IMG/VR virus record: IMGVR_UViG_3300032331_002501
Span: 1-61,715 of that record
DNA: 61,715 nucleotides
Direction: 5' to 3' (one strand)
Source of the DNA: a virus
In this document: piece after piece, positions 41,188 through 50,895 of the stretch
How positions within the stretch are numbered: position 1 is the stretch's first letter
Layout: each line of letters begins with the position of its first letter
Program-made: the position numbers and the translations under genes
The notes under the pieces: model-generated
What the model was told of the DNA's origin: nothing
The model's input: only the letters and a program-made list of their open reading frames with translations
Database searches by the model: none

Positions 41188-43908
41188 TTAAAAGAATGTT
41201 AGTTGTCTCCAGAGTGGAGTATCAGTATGTCTTGCTACATAAAGGTATTTTAAGTTATCTTCTGTTCTAATCATCCACATTCTTCGACCTTGAACAGCTG
41301 TACTCATACCTGCTGGTATTTGGCCTGCGTTGTGTGTTATATCTAAGTCAACATCTAAATAATATATACGGGCAGTAGCATTAGATTGAATATATAATCT
41401 ACTTTCTCCATCATAAGCATACATTGTGCCTGTTCCTAATAATTCACTAGTGTTTACTCCTAATAAAGATGCTCTTGGGAATTCAAGTTGCATAGTATTA
41501 ATGTTATATTTAGTATATCTTGTAGTAGAGTTACCTTCAAATAAGTAAATATATTTTCCTCTATTAGCAGCAGAACCTGATGGTCCGTATCCATAAATCC
41601 ATTTTAGTTCTCCTCCTGTTGTTCTTAGAGCATTAGGTATAATACTATAAACACTTGTTGAATCAAAAGCAGTTGTTAATGCTACAGTAAGAGTATTACT
41701 AGTATTAGCAGTAATAATATATTCATTACCTACGTTTGTTCCAGCTAAAATTCTTAAACGAGCACCCGCCCAAAAGTTAGAAGGCCAGTTTTTATTACTA
41801 TCAGTTAACACAGTAGTAGTACCAGAAGTACATACACCATGTCCCCAAGTTGAAGCCATACTTGATGTAGTAAAAATATTAGCAGTAGCTGTAGCATTTG
41901 CACTTATAGACATTGATATAAACTGAGGAGCTGTAGGTGCTATATCAAATGATCTATAAAATGTACCTGCAGGGATACCTGATCCTGTTATTGGGGCTCC
42001 TAATGGTAAAGCTAAAACACTTGCTGATAAGCTAGCTGTAACATATACAAATGGTGCTCCATTAACTGTACTACCTGATACAAAATAAGTACTACCAGTA
42101 TAAGGAGCTGGGTCTAATCCATAACTCGCCTGGAATGAGGCAGATGAAATAATATTATATCCCCAAATTGCTCCTGCTATTGTAGCAGGAAGGACTGAGT
42201 TTAATGTTAATGATTGGGATGTATTACTAGCTATTAAGCGATAATAAGTAGTAGGATTTTGAGCTGTGTTATTCCATATTTGTAATACTTTACCAACATG
42301 CTCATTTGTTATCCAGTTTTTAGACACATCAAAAATTGGAGAAGTAGTATGAGAGTTTAATGTAGCATTAGCTGAAGGTGTACTACTCATACCATAAGTA
42401 AATTGGGTAGGGCCTGTGCCTGCTGTTAATGCAGTAGATAAAGGGTATGAACTTGTTACTACAAAAAATCCATTATAAAAAGATGCATCAGCTCCTAAAG
42501 CCCCAGATACAAAGATTCTATCTCCATCTTTAAAAGAATGGTTAGCAATTGTTGTTACAGTTGCTACTGCTCCAGTTCTAGTAATAGTAGAAATTGGAAA
42601 TTTCATTTCAGTACTAGAAGAATATTGAACATATGCTATATTAGCTACACCCCAATCAAATACTTGAGAAGGAGACCATGAATTACTTTCATCTGAGTAT
42701 TGGGCTAATGTAGCATTAGCTGCCCCCATCATATAATACTTATCATCATCAGGTACTATGTCATATAAATTACTAGCACTTAATGGAAAATCCCAGTCAT
42801 GACCTATAGTGATAGTATCATTAGTATTTCTAATAATAGTATGTTCTTGACCATTAGTTAAATTTCTAACTTTATAGTTATTAAATTGGCCAGGAACCCA
42901 TGTTTTAGTATTATCAGTAAATGATCTAGATGTAGCAGTTGTTATAGATCCTGTGTCATATGCTGCTACAATTGTACTATCAATTCCTTCAATATATAAT
43001 TCAGAAGCAGCAGTATATGAAGGTATAACTCCAGTTTGGGTATGGCTTGAGAACCATTGGCCTCTAAGTGGTTCCCACCAATAATGAGTAAAAAATGAAC
43101 CAGCTGCTACATTTGTTATGTAATGTAATGTTCCACATTTAACCACACATTCACTTGTAATATCTAAAGTAGTAGTTAAGGGTGAATCTAAAGTTATAAC
43201 ACTAGATTCAATGACTGCTCTTGAACCATAAGAAGTGCTAGGTGTTAAGAAAGTAGAATCCCAACCATGATTATAAGCATTATGAGTATCTATAGCATGC
43301 CAGTTAGCATCTGCAAAGTATAAGGTATCATTATTATTATAAAGAATAGTTCTTACAAAGTACTGTTGTGAAGTACCTAAATAAACTCGAATTTGGTAGT
43401 TTCTCCATTGATTTATTCTCCATTTTTTAGATGAATCAGTTATAAAACCTGTAGTATTAGATGTGTTCTGGAAGGCTGTTACAGTAAGGTAATCAAATGT
43501 TGTAGTTTCAGATACATCAGTTATAGTACGTTCTTGTCCTGCTCCTAACCCATTTATAACTTTTATTTTATATCCTTTAACTGTTTCACCAGCTAAAAAT
43601 GCTCCAGTAATTGTAGAACCACTTCCAGCTATAGCATAAGTATGATAACCATCATCTACTTTCCAAGTACCAGTACATGTACTAGTTACACTAACAGGAA
43701 CACCACTATTTATGATAGCCCATGAATCTGAGTAGGTATCGTATTTATAAAAGGTAGTACTAGCAATGGCATATATGTACTGATTTCCACTTCCTGTTAA
43801 TGGAGGTAATATATAAGTAGAACTTGCGTTGTTTGTAAATGGAGAGTATCTCATCCATTCCCATACGGGTTGATCTACTATTTTTCTAAGTCTGTTTACT
43901 AAAGCCAT
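41188..43908 (-). CDS. Large repetitive virion surface/fibre protein
   Basis: 906 residues, Thr/Ser/Asn-rich and beta-structured. It starts MALVNRLRKIVDQPVWEWMR. A degenerate repeat of about 70-100 residues recurs, with the elements 'DSSKKWRINQWRNYQIRV' and 'VLTDSNKNWPSNFWAGARL', each followed by 'GQERTI' or 'GNEYIIT' and 'NTLT'. This suggests tandem beta domains. It contains WTWG-like aromatic patches that could bind glycans. Placed between neck and fibre genes; exact role unknown. Confidence 0.7.
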   Translation of the reverse strand: MALVNRLRKIVDQPVWEWMRYSPFTNNASSTYILPPLTGSGNQYIYAIASTTFYKYDTYSDSWAIINSGVPVSVTSTCTGTWKVDDGYHTYAIAGSGSTITGAFLAGETVKGYKIKVINGLGAGQERTITDVSETTTFDYLTVTAFQNTSNTTGFITDSSKKWRINQWRNYQIRVYLGTSQQYFVRTILYNNNDTLYFADANWHAIDTHNAYNHGWDSTFLTPSTSYGSRAVIESSVITLDSPLTTTLDITSECVVKCGTLHYITNVAAGSFFTHYWWEPLRGQWFSSHTQTGVIPSYTAASELYIEGIDSTIVAAYDTGSITTATSRSFTDNTKTWVPGQFNNYKVRNLTNGQEHTIIRNTNDTITIGHDWDFPLSASNLYDIVPDDDKYYMMGAANATLAQYSDESNSWSPSQVFDWGVANIAYVQYSSSTEMKFPISTITRTGAVATVTTIANHSFKDGDRIFVSGALGADASFYNGFFVVTSSYPLSTALTAGTGPTQFTYGMSSTPSANATLNSHTTSPIFDVSKNWITNEHVGKVLQIWNNTAQNPTTYYRLIASNTSQSLTLNSVLPATIAGAIWGYNIISSASFQASYGLDPAPYTGSTYFVSGSTVNGAPFVYVTASLSASVLALPLGAPITGSGIPAGTFYRSFDIAPTAPQFISMSISANATATANIFTTSSMASTWGHGVCTSGTTTVLTDSNKNWPSNFWAGARLRILAGTNVGNEYIITANTSNTLTVALTTAFDSTSVYSIIPNALRTTGGELKWIYGYGPSGSAANRGKYIYLFEGNSTTRYTKYNINTMQLEFPRASLLGVNTSELLGTGTMYAYDGESRLYIQSNATARIYYLDVDLDITHNAGQIPAGMSTAVQGRRMWMIRTEDNLKYLYVARHTDTPLWRQLTFF

Positions 43909-43909
43909 A

Positions 43910-44428
43910 TTAGCTAAATATTAAGTTTTGTCTTATTAATGCGTATGATTGTCTTGATTGAGGGAAAAACATTGCTTCTGCTGCTGTTATTGTTGAGTTT
44001 TGTGCACCACCTAAAAATGTTAAGTTATGTTGATTTGTAGCAGTAATTGTAGTAAAAGAAGCATCAACCATTTGTAAACCAGTAGATGTTGCTCTTGAAG
44101 ATGGTTCCAGTAACTTAGTCATACGTCTTAATAACTCTGTTTGTTCATTAACTAGTTGAAGTGTTTCATCGGAAGCAGGTGAATATCCATTTTCTAAATA
44201 AATTTGTAATTTATCAGATGCAGACATTGCAGTTGTATTATAACTTAAAGTAAGTACTTTTCCAGATAATGTACCTCCTGAGTTTGGGTCAGCAAAGTTA
44301 TATATAATTTGATTGGTAGTTACATTTGTAATTAATAATAAACGCTCAAGAGTTATTGTTTGGGTAGTTATAAAAGTAACTTGTTTAGTTGATGGGCTAA
44401 ACGTATATGTTTCTAATAATGCCTTCAT
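43910..44428 (-). CDS. Virion-associated hypothetical protein
   Basis: 172 residues. The first 80 residues are beta-rich (TFSPSTKQVTFITTQTITLE, GKVLTLSYNTTAMSASDKLQI). A helical stretch ETLQLVNEQTELLRRMTKLLEP and a hydrophobic end (ALIRQNLIFS) follow. It abuts the 906-residue gene by 1 nt, suggesting a partner in the same structure. Function unknown. Confidence 0.65.
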   Translation of the reverse strand: MKALLETYTFSPSTKQVTFITTQTITLERLLLITNVTTNQIIYNFADPNSGGTLSGKVLTLSYNTTAMSASDKLQIYLENGYSPASDETLQLVNEQTELLRRMTKLLEPSSRATSTGLQMVDASFTTITATNQHNLTFLGGAQNSTITAAEAMFFPQSRQSYALIRQNLIFS

Positions 44429-44439
44429 TTATTTACTCT

Positions 44440-44595
44440 TTAATTTGTGTTATTTTCTACTAATCTATATTGTTCTCCAGATGTAGTTTTATTTTGTAAT
44501 TCAACCATAACTTGTTCGGAACGATATTGGTCATAGCAACTAAATACTGTTTCCCATCTTCTATCTTGTAATAATTGTACTTCGTATATTGTCAT
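44440..44595 (-). CDS. Small hypothetical protein in the fibre block
   Basis: 51 residues, MTIYEVQLLQDRRWETVFSC to the end RLVENNTN. It fills the 186-nt interval between two fibre genes on the same strand. ATATTTAT lies 4 nt before its ATG, and the next gene follows after 11 nt. The composition is ordinary for a folded small protein. Not recognised. Confidence 0.65.
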   Translation of the reverse strand: MTIYEVQLLQDRRWETVFSCYDQYRSEQVMVELQNKTTSGEQYRLVENNTN

Positions 44596-44599
44596 AATA

Positions 44600-44607
44600 A
44601 TAAATAT
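44600..44607 (-). promoter_or_regulatory. Late-type ATATTTAT motif upstream of 44440-44595
   Basis: Core ATATTTAT on the coding strand, only 4 nt before the ATG, the closest of the 16 copies. It may instead serve the gene at 43910-44428. Confidence 0.45.
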
Positions 44608-44614
44608 ATAAAAA

Positions 44615-45853
44615 TTATCCTAATGCTATTGCATAAGCAATTGATAATGCTTGTAAACTTGTTCCATTTTGGGTTAAGTTACCTTGTACATTTAATGAAC
44701 CTGTTATATTTTGTGACCCAGTATTAGTTAATACTTTATGCCATCCAACTTGAGAACCACTATTATAATAGTATAATCCTTCGTTTGTTGATCCTGTTAA
44801 GTATGTTATTAAACCTTGAGCAGGGGATGTGATTGAGGATGTTGTAGCTGTACGTGGTGGGAGAAATCCTTTTGTAGTTGAGTCTATTTGAAGTTGTGCA
44901 GAAGCATTAACAGTTACTAATGATGTATTAGAACCAAACCATGCTGCATTTGTATTTTGGTAACCTAATGTGAAAGTATAGTTTGTATCGTGTTTAAATC
45001 TAAAATTATTACTTGAGTTATTGGTATTAAATAATATACCATTTGCAACTAAACCTGTATTTTCTAAACGAATATATGTGTTTGCACCTGATGAGGGTAC
45101 TAGACCAAATTGGACATTAGGGTCACCTAAATAAGATAATGCTATTAAATTCCCACTAGCAGTTACTGATCCTGTTACTGTTAAATTTTGGTTTAGTGGG
45201 TTAACATAAGAAGCAGTTGATGAAAATGATGCGCTAGTAGATTGAAATGTGTAAGAAGCAGATAACGCATATGATGCAGATAGTGCTGGGTTAGCACTTG
45301 TGTAAATCGACCCAGTTACATATGATGCTGTAGATGCAAATGAACTACTTATAGCTTGTAATACGTATGAAGCTGTTTGAGCGTTTTGCACATAGCTTGC
45401 AGTTTGAGCTGTTATAACATAAGATGCGGTTGTTGCAGTTCCTCGTAATGAACCTGTAAATGAAGGTGCTTCTATTCCTCTAGGAGATAGTAATCTACCA
45501 TCATTTCTAAATTCCCATAAATTAAATAGTGAACCTGATATTGTTGTTATATACACACCATAATCCTCTACTACAAAAGAAGATGATTGGTTATATGATA
45601 GTAATTCAACAAATCCACCAGGCGCTCCTGCTACAATATCAATATATCCAGGATAACTATTGCCGTAATAAGTCGATGTTATTTGAGATCCACTATTAAA
45701 TATAATAGATCCTGTTATTATCTGATTTCCGATAAACGTATTAGATCCAGTAGTTGCAAATGCACCAGTATCAATGCTACCCGAACCTGCTGGGCCTTGA
45801 GGGCCTGGTGGACCTTGGGGTCCTGCGGTGTTTACGACTATTACTCTAGCCAT
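44615..45853 (-). CDS. Collagen-like tail fibre protein with TASY repeats
   Basis: 412 residues. Near the N-terminus it has a collagen-like PQGPPGPQGPAGSG run. The centre carries repeated 'TASYV.. AQTASYV' units and a C-terminal part ends NVQGNLTQNGTSLQALSIAY. Such G-X-Y runs trimerise and Ser/Ala-rich repeats form extended shafts. It shares the TASY unit with 48684-50870 and 46541-48673, so these genes probably arose by duplication. Confidence 0.72.
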   Translation of the reverse strand: MARVIVVNTAGPQGPPGPQGPAGSGSIDTGAFATTGSNTFIGNQIITGSIIFNSGSQITSTYYGNSYPGYIDIVAGAPGGFVELLSYNQSSSFVVEDYGVYITTISGSLFNLWEFRNDGRLLSPRGIEAPSFTGSLRGTATTASYVITAQTASYVQNAQTASYVLQAISSSFASTASYVTGSIYTSANPALSASYALSASYTFQSTSASFSSTASYVNPLNQNLTVTGSVTASGNLIALSYLGDPNVQFGLVPSSGANTYIRLENTGLVANGILFNTNNSSNNFRFKHDTNYTFTLGYQNTNAAWFGSNTSLVTVNASAQLQIDSTTKGFLPPRTATTSSITSPAQGLITYLTGSTNEGLYYYNSGSQVGWHKVLTNTGSQNITGSLNVQGNLTQNGTSLQALSIAYAIALG

Positions 45854-45857
45854 ATTA

Positions 45858-46244
45858 TTAACGAGTTACTTCTTTGCTTAAACTAACTTGTCCTTCTAAT
45901 AATCGAGTTATTATACTACCTGATGCTATTTCTAAATCGTATCGTGCTGATGCGAATGTGAATGCAGATGCTGAGGGAGCTGAGATAAAAATTCCTATTG
46001 ATCCTGAAGTAGGTGGGGTTGTCCCATTGCTTCCACTAAAATTTAAACCTGTCCCATCGGCTGCTAATGAGCTAGATAATGTAGCATATGTGATAGGGTT
46101 ATTATCAGCATAATTAGATCTAATCATCATTTTACCACTGTATCCTGTTAAATTTACAGGTAGGTTATTAGAATCTTTATATTGGATTTCAAAATTTAAT
46201 GTTGATCCTTGTTCTATTGTAAATGAATATTTTCCAGCAGCCAT
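45858..46244 (-). CDS. Small fibre-associated beta protein
   Basis: 128 residues. KYSFTIEQGSTLNFEIQYKD and GYSGKMMIRS at the start, ARYDLEIASGSIITRLLEGQ and SLSKEVTR at the end. This is the pattern of small Ig/BppU-like phage proteins encoded next to fibres. A late motif sits 15 nt upstream. Possibly an adaptor for the 412-residue fibre, 4 nt downstream. Confidence 0.65.
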   Translation of the reverse strand: MAAGKYSFTIEQGSTLNFEIQYKDSNNLPVNLTGYSGKMMIRSNYADNNPITYATLSSSLAADGTGLNFSGSNGTTPPTSGSIGIFISAPSASAFTFASARYDLEIASGSIITRLLEGQVSLSKEVTR

Positions 46245-46259
46245 GAATTAGATTTTGTT

Positions 46260-46267
46260 ATAAATAT
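46260..46267 (-). promoter_or_regulatory. Late-type ATATTTAT motif upstream of 45858-46244
   Basis: Core ATATTTAT on the coding strand, 15 nt before the start. The flank AATATTTATAACAAAA is identical to that at 40800. Confidence 0.6.
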
Positions 46268-46275
46268 TAACAAAT

Positions 46276-46536
46276 CTAATCTAAATTATTATAAATAGAA
46301 AATGCAGTTGTGTGGTCTTGAAGCATTAATAATATAAAGTAATCTAATTTAGAATCATCTAGATAAAAATCTCTAATCATTTGATCAAATTCATCAATTC
46401 TAGTTTCTATAGATACTATTTTTTGAGATAAATCAGATGGATTATTAAATAAAGTAAAACGTACTTTAGCATCCATAGTATCAAGTAATTCTAAAATATA
46501 ATTTGTACTTAGTTGTGTAAATTTATTTTGTATCAT
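46276..46536 (-). CDS. Small helical hypothetical protein
   Basis: 86 residues, mainly helical (NYILELLDTMDAKVRFTLF, RIDEFDQMIRDFYLDD). It lies 4 nt downstream of the SHAEG-repeat fibre gene, a common position for a fibre chaperone. No family recognised. Confidence 0.6.
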   Translation of the reverse strand: MIQNKFTQLSTNYILELLDTMDAKVRFTLFNNPSDLSQKIVSIETRIDEFDQMIRDFYLDDSKLDYFILLMLQDHTTAFSIYNNLD

Positions 46537-46540
46537 ATTC

Positions 46541-48673
46541 TTATGTTGGATATATTCCGAAACTATATTGATTAACCGTAGGTCCGTTGGCTACACTAGT
46601 ACTAACTTGTAATGATATCTCAGCGCCTAGTGCAACTGATGCGCTATTAATTGTGTCAGAGTATAAACCAGCTGCTTGACCTCCAGATATGTTTATTCTA
46701 AGATTTGTAGATACACCATTAACTCTAACAGTAAATGTAGTAAAACTACTAGCAACAGCTGCACCATTAGTTCTTATATAAAGATTTTTTAATAACCCAG
46801 TAAATGGAGAAGCTATTTGACGTTGTGTTTCAGTAGCAGATACAGCTGTAGTTCCAAAAGGTAAATAAGTAACTATGGGGTTGGTAAAACCAGCACCCGC
46901 TGCATAGTTACCAAATATAGTAGAACCAATTACTGAGGTTGTTAATACATTTCCACTAGTATCTACACCTAACATTGCTGCTTCAGATCCAGTAAATGCT
47001 TCTGAGCCTGTGTATTTGTTAAATGCGACTTGTCCATTATGTAAGTTAATACCAAAATGTTGGGTAGTACTACTAGAATTTGTTCCTTTTAATATTCGGA
47101 ATTGGTCCTGCCAAGTATCAATCATTGAGGCAGATGTGTATAATCCTCCCGATGCTTGTAATAACATTTGGCCTCCTTCTCCAGGGCTTGTATTAGGTGG
47201 TAAACCTACAATTAAAGTATTTTCTCCTCCACCAGCACTTGAAGTTCCTACTGTTAATTGACCAGTTATTATTGATGAACCTGATGTTAATAGTGAGCCT
47301 GTAATTTGGAATTGTGAGCCAGAAGCAAAAACTAAATTTGATCTAGCAGAATTACTAGTTCCATTTCCAATTATAAAAGCACTTTGTGCTGATGATGATA
47401 TATTATATTGACCTTGTGTATGTTGATATGCTCCTAATGCTACAGTTCCCAATCCCTCCGCATGGGATGCAACTCCTTTTGCTTCTGTACTTGTTCCTTC
47501 AGCATGAGTGTATGAACCAGATGCTATAGTTCCCGATCCTTCAGCATGTGAAGAAGCACCATAAGTAGTAGTACTTTGTCCTTCAGTATGCGAATTATCA
47601 CCATAAGCATTAGTAGTATTTCCTTCGGCATGGGAATAATAACCAGATGCTATTGAGTATGCTCCTTCAGCATGAGATCCTGTTCCATTAGTAGTTGTGC
47701 CAACTCCTTCAACGTGTGAATATGCACCAATAGCTTGATTTAAATTCCCTCCTCCACCACCCCAACCTTCAGCATGAGATCCTTCTCCTATTGCTTGTGT
47801 ACCTGCACCTTCAGCATGAGAACCAACTCCAATTGCTTGGTTGTATGCATTGTATGGAGATCCTTCATCTAAATATGTGTAGTAATAACCTTCAGCATGG
47901 GAAGCAATTCCTGATGCTACAGTAAGAGAGCCCTCAGCATGTGAATAACTTCCAGTAGCTGTTGTACCAGATCCTTCAGCATGTGAAGCATATCCGTTTG
48001 CTGTTGTAGCGTTTCCTTCTGCGTGGGAGCCTGTTCCAGTTGTTTGATTACCGGCTATTCCTTGTCGAAAAGTACCTATTATTGAAGTTGATCCTGTTAC
48101 TCCTAAACTTCCTGTTATTAAGGCAGAGCCTGTGAATGGGAATGCAGATCCACCTCCTGGGGCATATGAAGCTGATAAGGCGTATGAGGCTGAAGTTGCT
48201 CTTGAAGCGGTTAGTGCATTTGAAGCACTTTGCGCCCAACTTGCTGTTCCAAAGAATCCTAATGAGGCTGTTATACTACCTGTAACTAATATTGATCCAT
48301 TAATATCTAGATTGTATCCATTTGTTATAGTAGATTTGTTAATACCCATTGAACCTGTAGCTGGGTTTACTACAAATTTAGTAGAGGCTACTCTTGAAGG
48401 TCTATATCCTGAGTTAGCTAAGAAAAATGATAAGTAGTTTGTAGCATTATTACTTGGTACATCATTTACTTCTATGTTTGCAGTAACGGATGATGTACTT
48501 GCGAATGATGCACTTGTAACAGAACCTAATAAAAATGAAGCAGTACTTGCGAATGATGCACTTGTAATGGATCCTAATAATGATGAAGCTGTTAAGGCAA
48601 ATGATGCGGTTGTTGCTAATGAAGCAGTAGCAGCATTAATTAGTAAACCATTTATTTGTGATATATTAGCCAT
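46541..48673 (-). CDS. Tail fibre with YadA-like SHAEG repeats
   Basis: 710 residues. Residues about 215-420 hold 14-18-residue repeats of the form 'GSHAEG..TTA.G..', like the left-handed beta-roll of YadA-type trimeric adhesin heads. TASFA repeats lie in the first 170 residues. The C-terminal domain (FTVRVNGVSTNLRIN, YSFGIYPT) could bind the host. It should be a trimeric fibre. It begins 10 nt downstream of the 728-residue fibre gene. Confidence 0.82.
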   Translation of the reverse strand: MANISQINGLLINAATASLATTASFALTASSLLGSITSASFASTASFLLGSVTSASFASTSSVTANIEVNDVPSNNATNYLSFFLANSGYRPSRVASTKFVVNPATGSMGINKSTITNGYNLDINGSILVTGSITASLGFFGTASWAQSASNALTASRATSASYALSASYAPGGGSAFPFTGSALITGSLGVTGSTSIIGTFRQGIAGNQTTGTGSHAEGNATTANGYASHAEGSGTTATGSYSHAEGSLTVASGIASHAEGYYYTYLDEGSPYNAYNQAIGVGSHAEGAGTQAIGEGSHAEGWGGGGGNLNQAIGAYSHVEGVGTTTNGTGSHAEGAYSIASGYYSHAEGNTTNAYGDNSHTEGQSTTTYGASSHAEGSGTIASGSYTHAEGTSTEAKGVASHAEGLGTVALGAYQHTQGQYNISSSAQSAFIIGNGTSNSARSNLVFASGSQFQITGSLLTSGSSIITGQLTVGTSSAGGGENTLIVGLPPNTSPGEGGQMLLQASGGLYTSASMIDTWQDQFRILKGTNSSSTTQHFGINLHNGQVAFNKYTGSEAFTGSEAAMLGVDTSGNVLTTSVIGSTIFGNYAAGAGFTNPIVTYLPFGTTAVSATETQRQIASPFTGLLKNLYIRTNGAAVASSFTTFTVRVNGVSTNLRINISGGQAAGLYSDTINSASVALGAEISLQVSTSVANGPTVNQYSFGIYPT
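47420..48030 (-). repeat. SHAEG repeat region
   Basis: About a dozen in-frame repeats encoding 'SHAEG' plus a linker, on the coding strand. The DNA copies are diverged ('tcagcatg' recurs), so expansion is old. Confidence 0.75.
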
Positions 48674-48683
48674 AAATTATTTT

Positions 48684-50870
48684 TTATATTTCATACCAAT
48701 CAGTGCTTGGTCTAAATTTCATTGTCCACCAATTAGCGTCTGTTGTGCTTTTGTAATATACATGACCTAATACCCTTACTACTCCTGTGGTTGGGACTGT
48801 TGTGGTCATTACTCCATTAGTACTACCAAGATATACTGGTAGTCCATAGCCTGCTCCTATTACATAAGCTCCTTGACTGTTATCATCACTTACTCCTATA
48901 TCACCTTCTATTAATACATACCCAGCTGTATCCACACATATACCTAACATTTTAGTAGCAGGAGGAGATAGATTTTTTAATGGATACCAAATACCGTCTG
49001 TATCTAAGTATACCACATTATAAAGAGCAGCACTTGATGTTACATCTGCCTGGATTACTTGTCCACCGTATGCTGGTGTATCTGCTAAAGATCTTTGAAC
49101 TTGTCTAGGAATAACATTATTATAGTATAGTTGACTACTTACAGACGCAGAGTTAGAATAATTAAGAGCTTCGAATGTGTTACTTGTTTCATAAAGCACT
49201 CTGTTTGTCCAATCTATACTAGCGCCTGCCTCGTCATATAAAAATTTGTTTTCCCAATCAACAACATTAATTCCAGCTGTAGTGTTAAGATAACCATTAA
49301 TCCAATCTACCTTTGAGATAGAACCTGAGTTAGATAATACTCCATTGATTGTATCTATTCCTCCTGTAGATCCAGATACTACTAATGACCCGGTAATTTT
49401 AGCTGCTCCTACATACGGGAAAGCTGATCCACCTCCTGGGGCCCAGGAAGCAGATGTAGCCCAACTAGATGTGCCTAATAAACTCCCAGTAAATGATCCT
49501 GTGAATGAAGATCCGGTTATAGCAGAAGAAGATATATTAGTAATAAATAATCTATTAGTAGATGGGTTAAAGTTAATTACACTTGAGTCTGAGTATAGGT
49601 TTGCATTTCCAAAAGCTGTACTAGCAAACGGTACAGGGTAAAAAATATTAGAAGTAGTATCAGGATTAACACTTACTGCATTAGAATAATTAGCTGCAAC
49701 TACATTATTAGCCCAGCTTGCAGTACCAAATAAACTTCCTGTTACAGCTGTAGGAGATCCTGCAGTACCAATAATACCTACAGTTAATGTGTCTACAATA
49801 GGATTATAAGTGAAATTATTGAGTTCAGCATATGCAATTTGAGATCCAGTAGAAGTAACAAATAGAATTTCATATGCTCCTGGAGAGGTGCTTAGATCTG
49901 TTACTTCTATTCTTTGGGCTATACTTGCAGTAGATGCGTAAGAAGCTGATGTAGCATTGGTTATACTTCCTGAAAAATAAGATGCAGTAGCTGCTATACT
50001 TGCACTAAGAGCATATGAAGCAGATGTTGCATTAGTTATGCTCCCTGAAAAATAGGATGCAGTTGATGCAAAAGATGCACTAATAGCATTTAATATATAA
50101 GATGCAGTTATAGCTTGAGATGAACTTACTGCCCAACTTGAAGTACCAAATAAACTTCCTGTAAATGATCCTGTAAATGAGGATCCAGTTATAGTAGAGG
50201 AAGATATACTGGTGATAAATAGTCTATTAGTAGATGGGTTAAAATTAAATACAGTTGAATCATATTTTACATCAACTGCTACACCAGCGACCTTAGCAAA
50301 TAAAACTTCAAGAAAATCATTAGTAGTAGTATCAGAAGCAACACTTATCCTATTAGCGGTAGTAGCAGTATCTGCTCTAGAAGCTGAGATTGCTCTAGAA
50401 GATGTTGTAAATAAAGTGCCATTAGCTGGGTTATAGTATAGACTAGATGAGTCTGTAAGAAGTTGTGAAGGATCAGTATTAACTCTTACAAATGTTACTG
50501 GGAATCCACCTGCTTCTGTTGTATTTGTTACTGAAGAAGATAAGGCAACAGATGCTGTAAGAGCAAAGGTAGCATTACTTATACTTCCTGAAAAGTATGA
50601 GGCTGTAGATGCAAAGGATGCGCTTCTAGCATTATTAGCCCAACTAGCTGTAGCAACAAAAGATGCTGTAAGAGCAAAAGATGCAGTTTCAGCATATGAA
50701 GCAGATGTAGCATTGGTTATACTCCCTGAGAAGTAAGATGCAGTTTCAGCATATGAAGCAGATGTAGCATTACTTATACTCCCTGAAAAATATGAGGCGG
50801 TAAGGGCTAAGGATGCTGTGTTTGCTTTTAAAGCAACTAATGCTATATCAGATTTAGTAGTAATTCCCAT
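48684..50870 (-). CDS. Tail fibre protein with TASYFSGS repeats
   Basis: 728 residues. Repeats of 'TASYFSGSITNATSASYA' occur in the N-terminal third and again near the middle. The block 'SSTITGSSFTGSFTGSLFGT' is also duplicated. The C-terminal about 150 residues are less repetitive (GYVLIEGDIGVSDDNSQGAY and WWTMKFRPSTDWYEI). A long shaft followed by a tip domain is suggested. A late motif stands 17 nt upstream. Confidence 0.75.
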   Translation of the reverse strand: MGITTKSDIALVALKANTASLALTASYFSGSISNATSASYAETASYFSGSITNATSASYAETASFALTASFVATASWANNARSASFASTASYFSGSISNATFALTASVALSSSVTNTTEAGGFPVTFVRVNTDPSQLLTDSSSLYYNPANGTLFTTSSRAISASRADTATTANRISVASDTTTNDFLEVLFAKVAGVAVDVKYDSTVFNFNPSTNRLFITSISSSTITGSSFTGSFTGSLFGTSSWAVSSSQAITASYILNAISASFASTASYFSGSITNATSASYALSASIAATASYFSGSITNATSASYASTASIAQRIEVTDLSTSPGAYEILFVTSTGSQIAYAELNNFTYNPIVDTLTVGIIGTAGSPTAVTGSLFGTASWANNVVAANYSNAVSVNPDTTSNIFYPVPFASTAFGNANLYSDSSVINFNPSTNRLFITNISSSAITGSSFTGSFTGSLLGTSSWATSASWAPGGGSAFPYVGAAKITGSLVVSGSTGGIDTINGVLSNSGSISKVDWINGYLNTTAGINVVDWENKFLYDEAGASIDWTNRVLYETSNTFEALNYSNSASVSSQLYYNNVIPRQVQRSLADTPAYGGQVIQADVTSSAALYNVVYLDTDGIWYPLKNLSPPATKMLGICVDTAGYVLIEGDIGVSDDNSQGAYVIGAGYGLPVYLGSTNGVMTTTVPTTGVVRVLGHVYYKSTTDANWWTMKFRPSTDWYEI

Positions 50871-50887
50871 TAGATTGATTATCTATT

Positions 50888-50895
50888 ATAAATAT
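50888..50895 (-). promoter_or_regulatory. Late-type ATATTTAT motif upstream of the fibre block
   Basis: Core ATATTTAT on the coding strand, 17 nt before the start of 48684-50870, adjacent to the phoH stop. Confidence 0.6.

Noticed and set aside
47420-48030. Regular repeats considered as a CRISPR array
   Set aside because: Repeats are in frame, degenerate and encode SHAEG units inside a fibre gene; no identical direct repeats with unique spacers.
48132-50436. Several plus-strand open frames across the fibre genes
   Set aside because: They mirror Ala/Ser repeats (GCA/TGC) of the fibres and do not have typical leaders.
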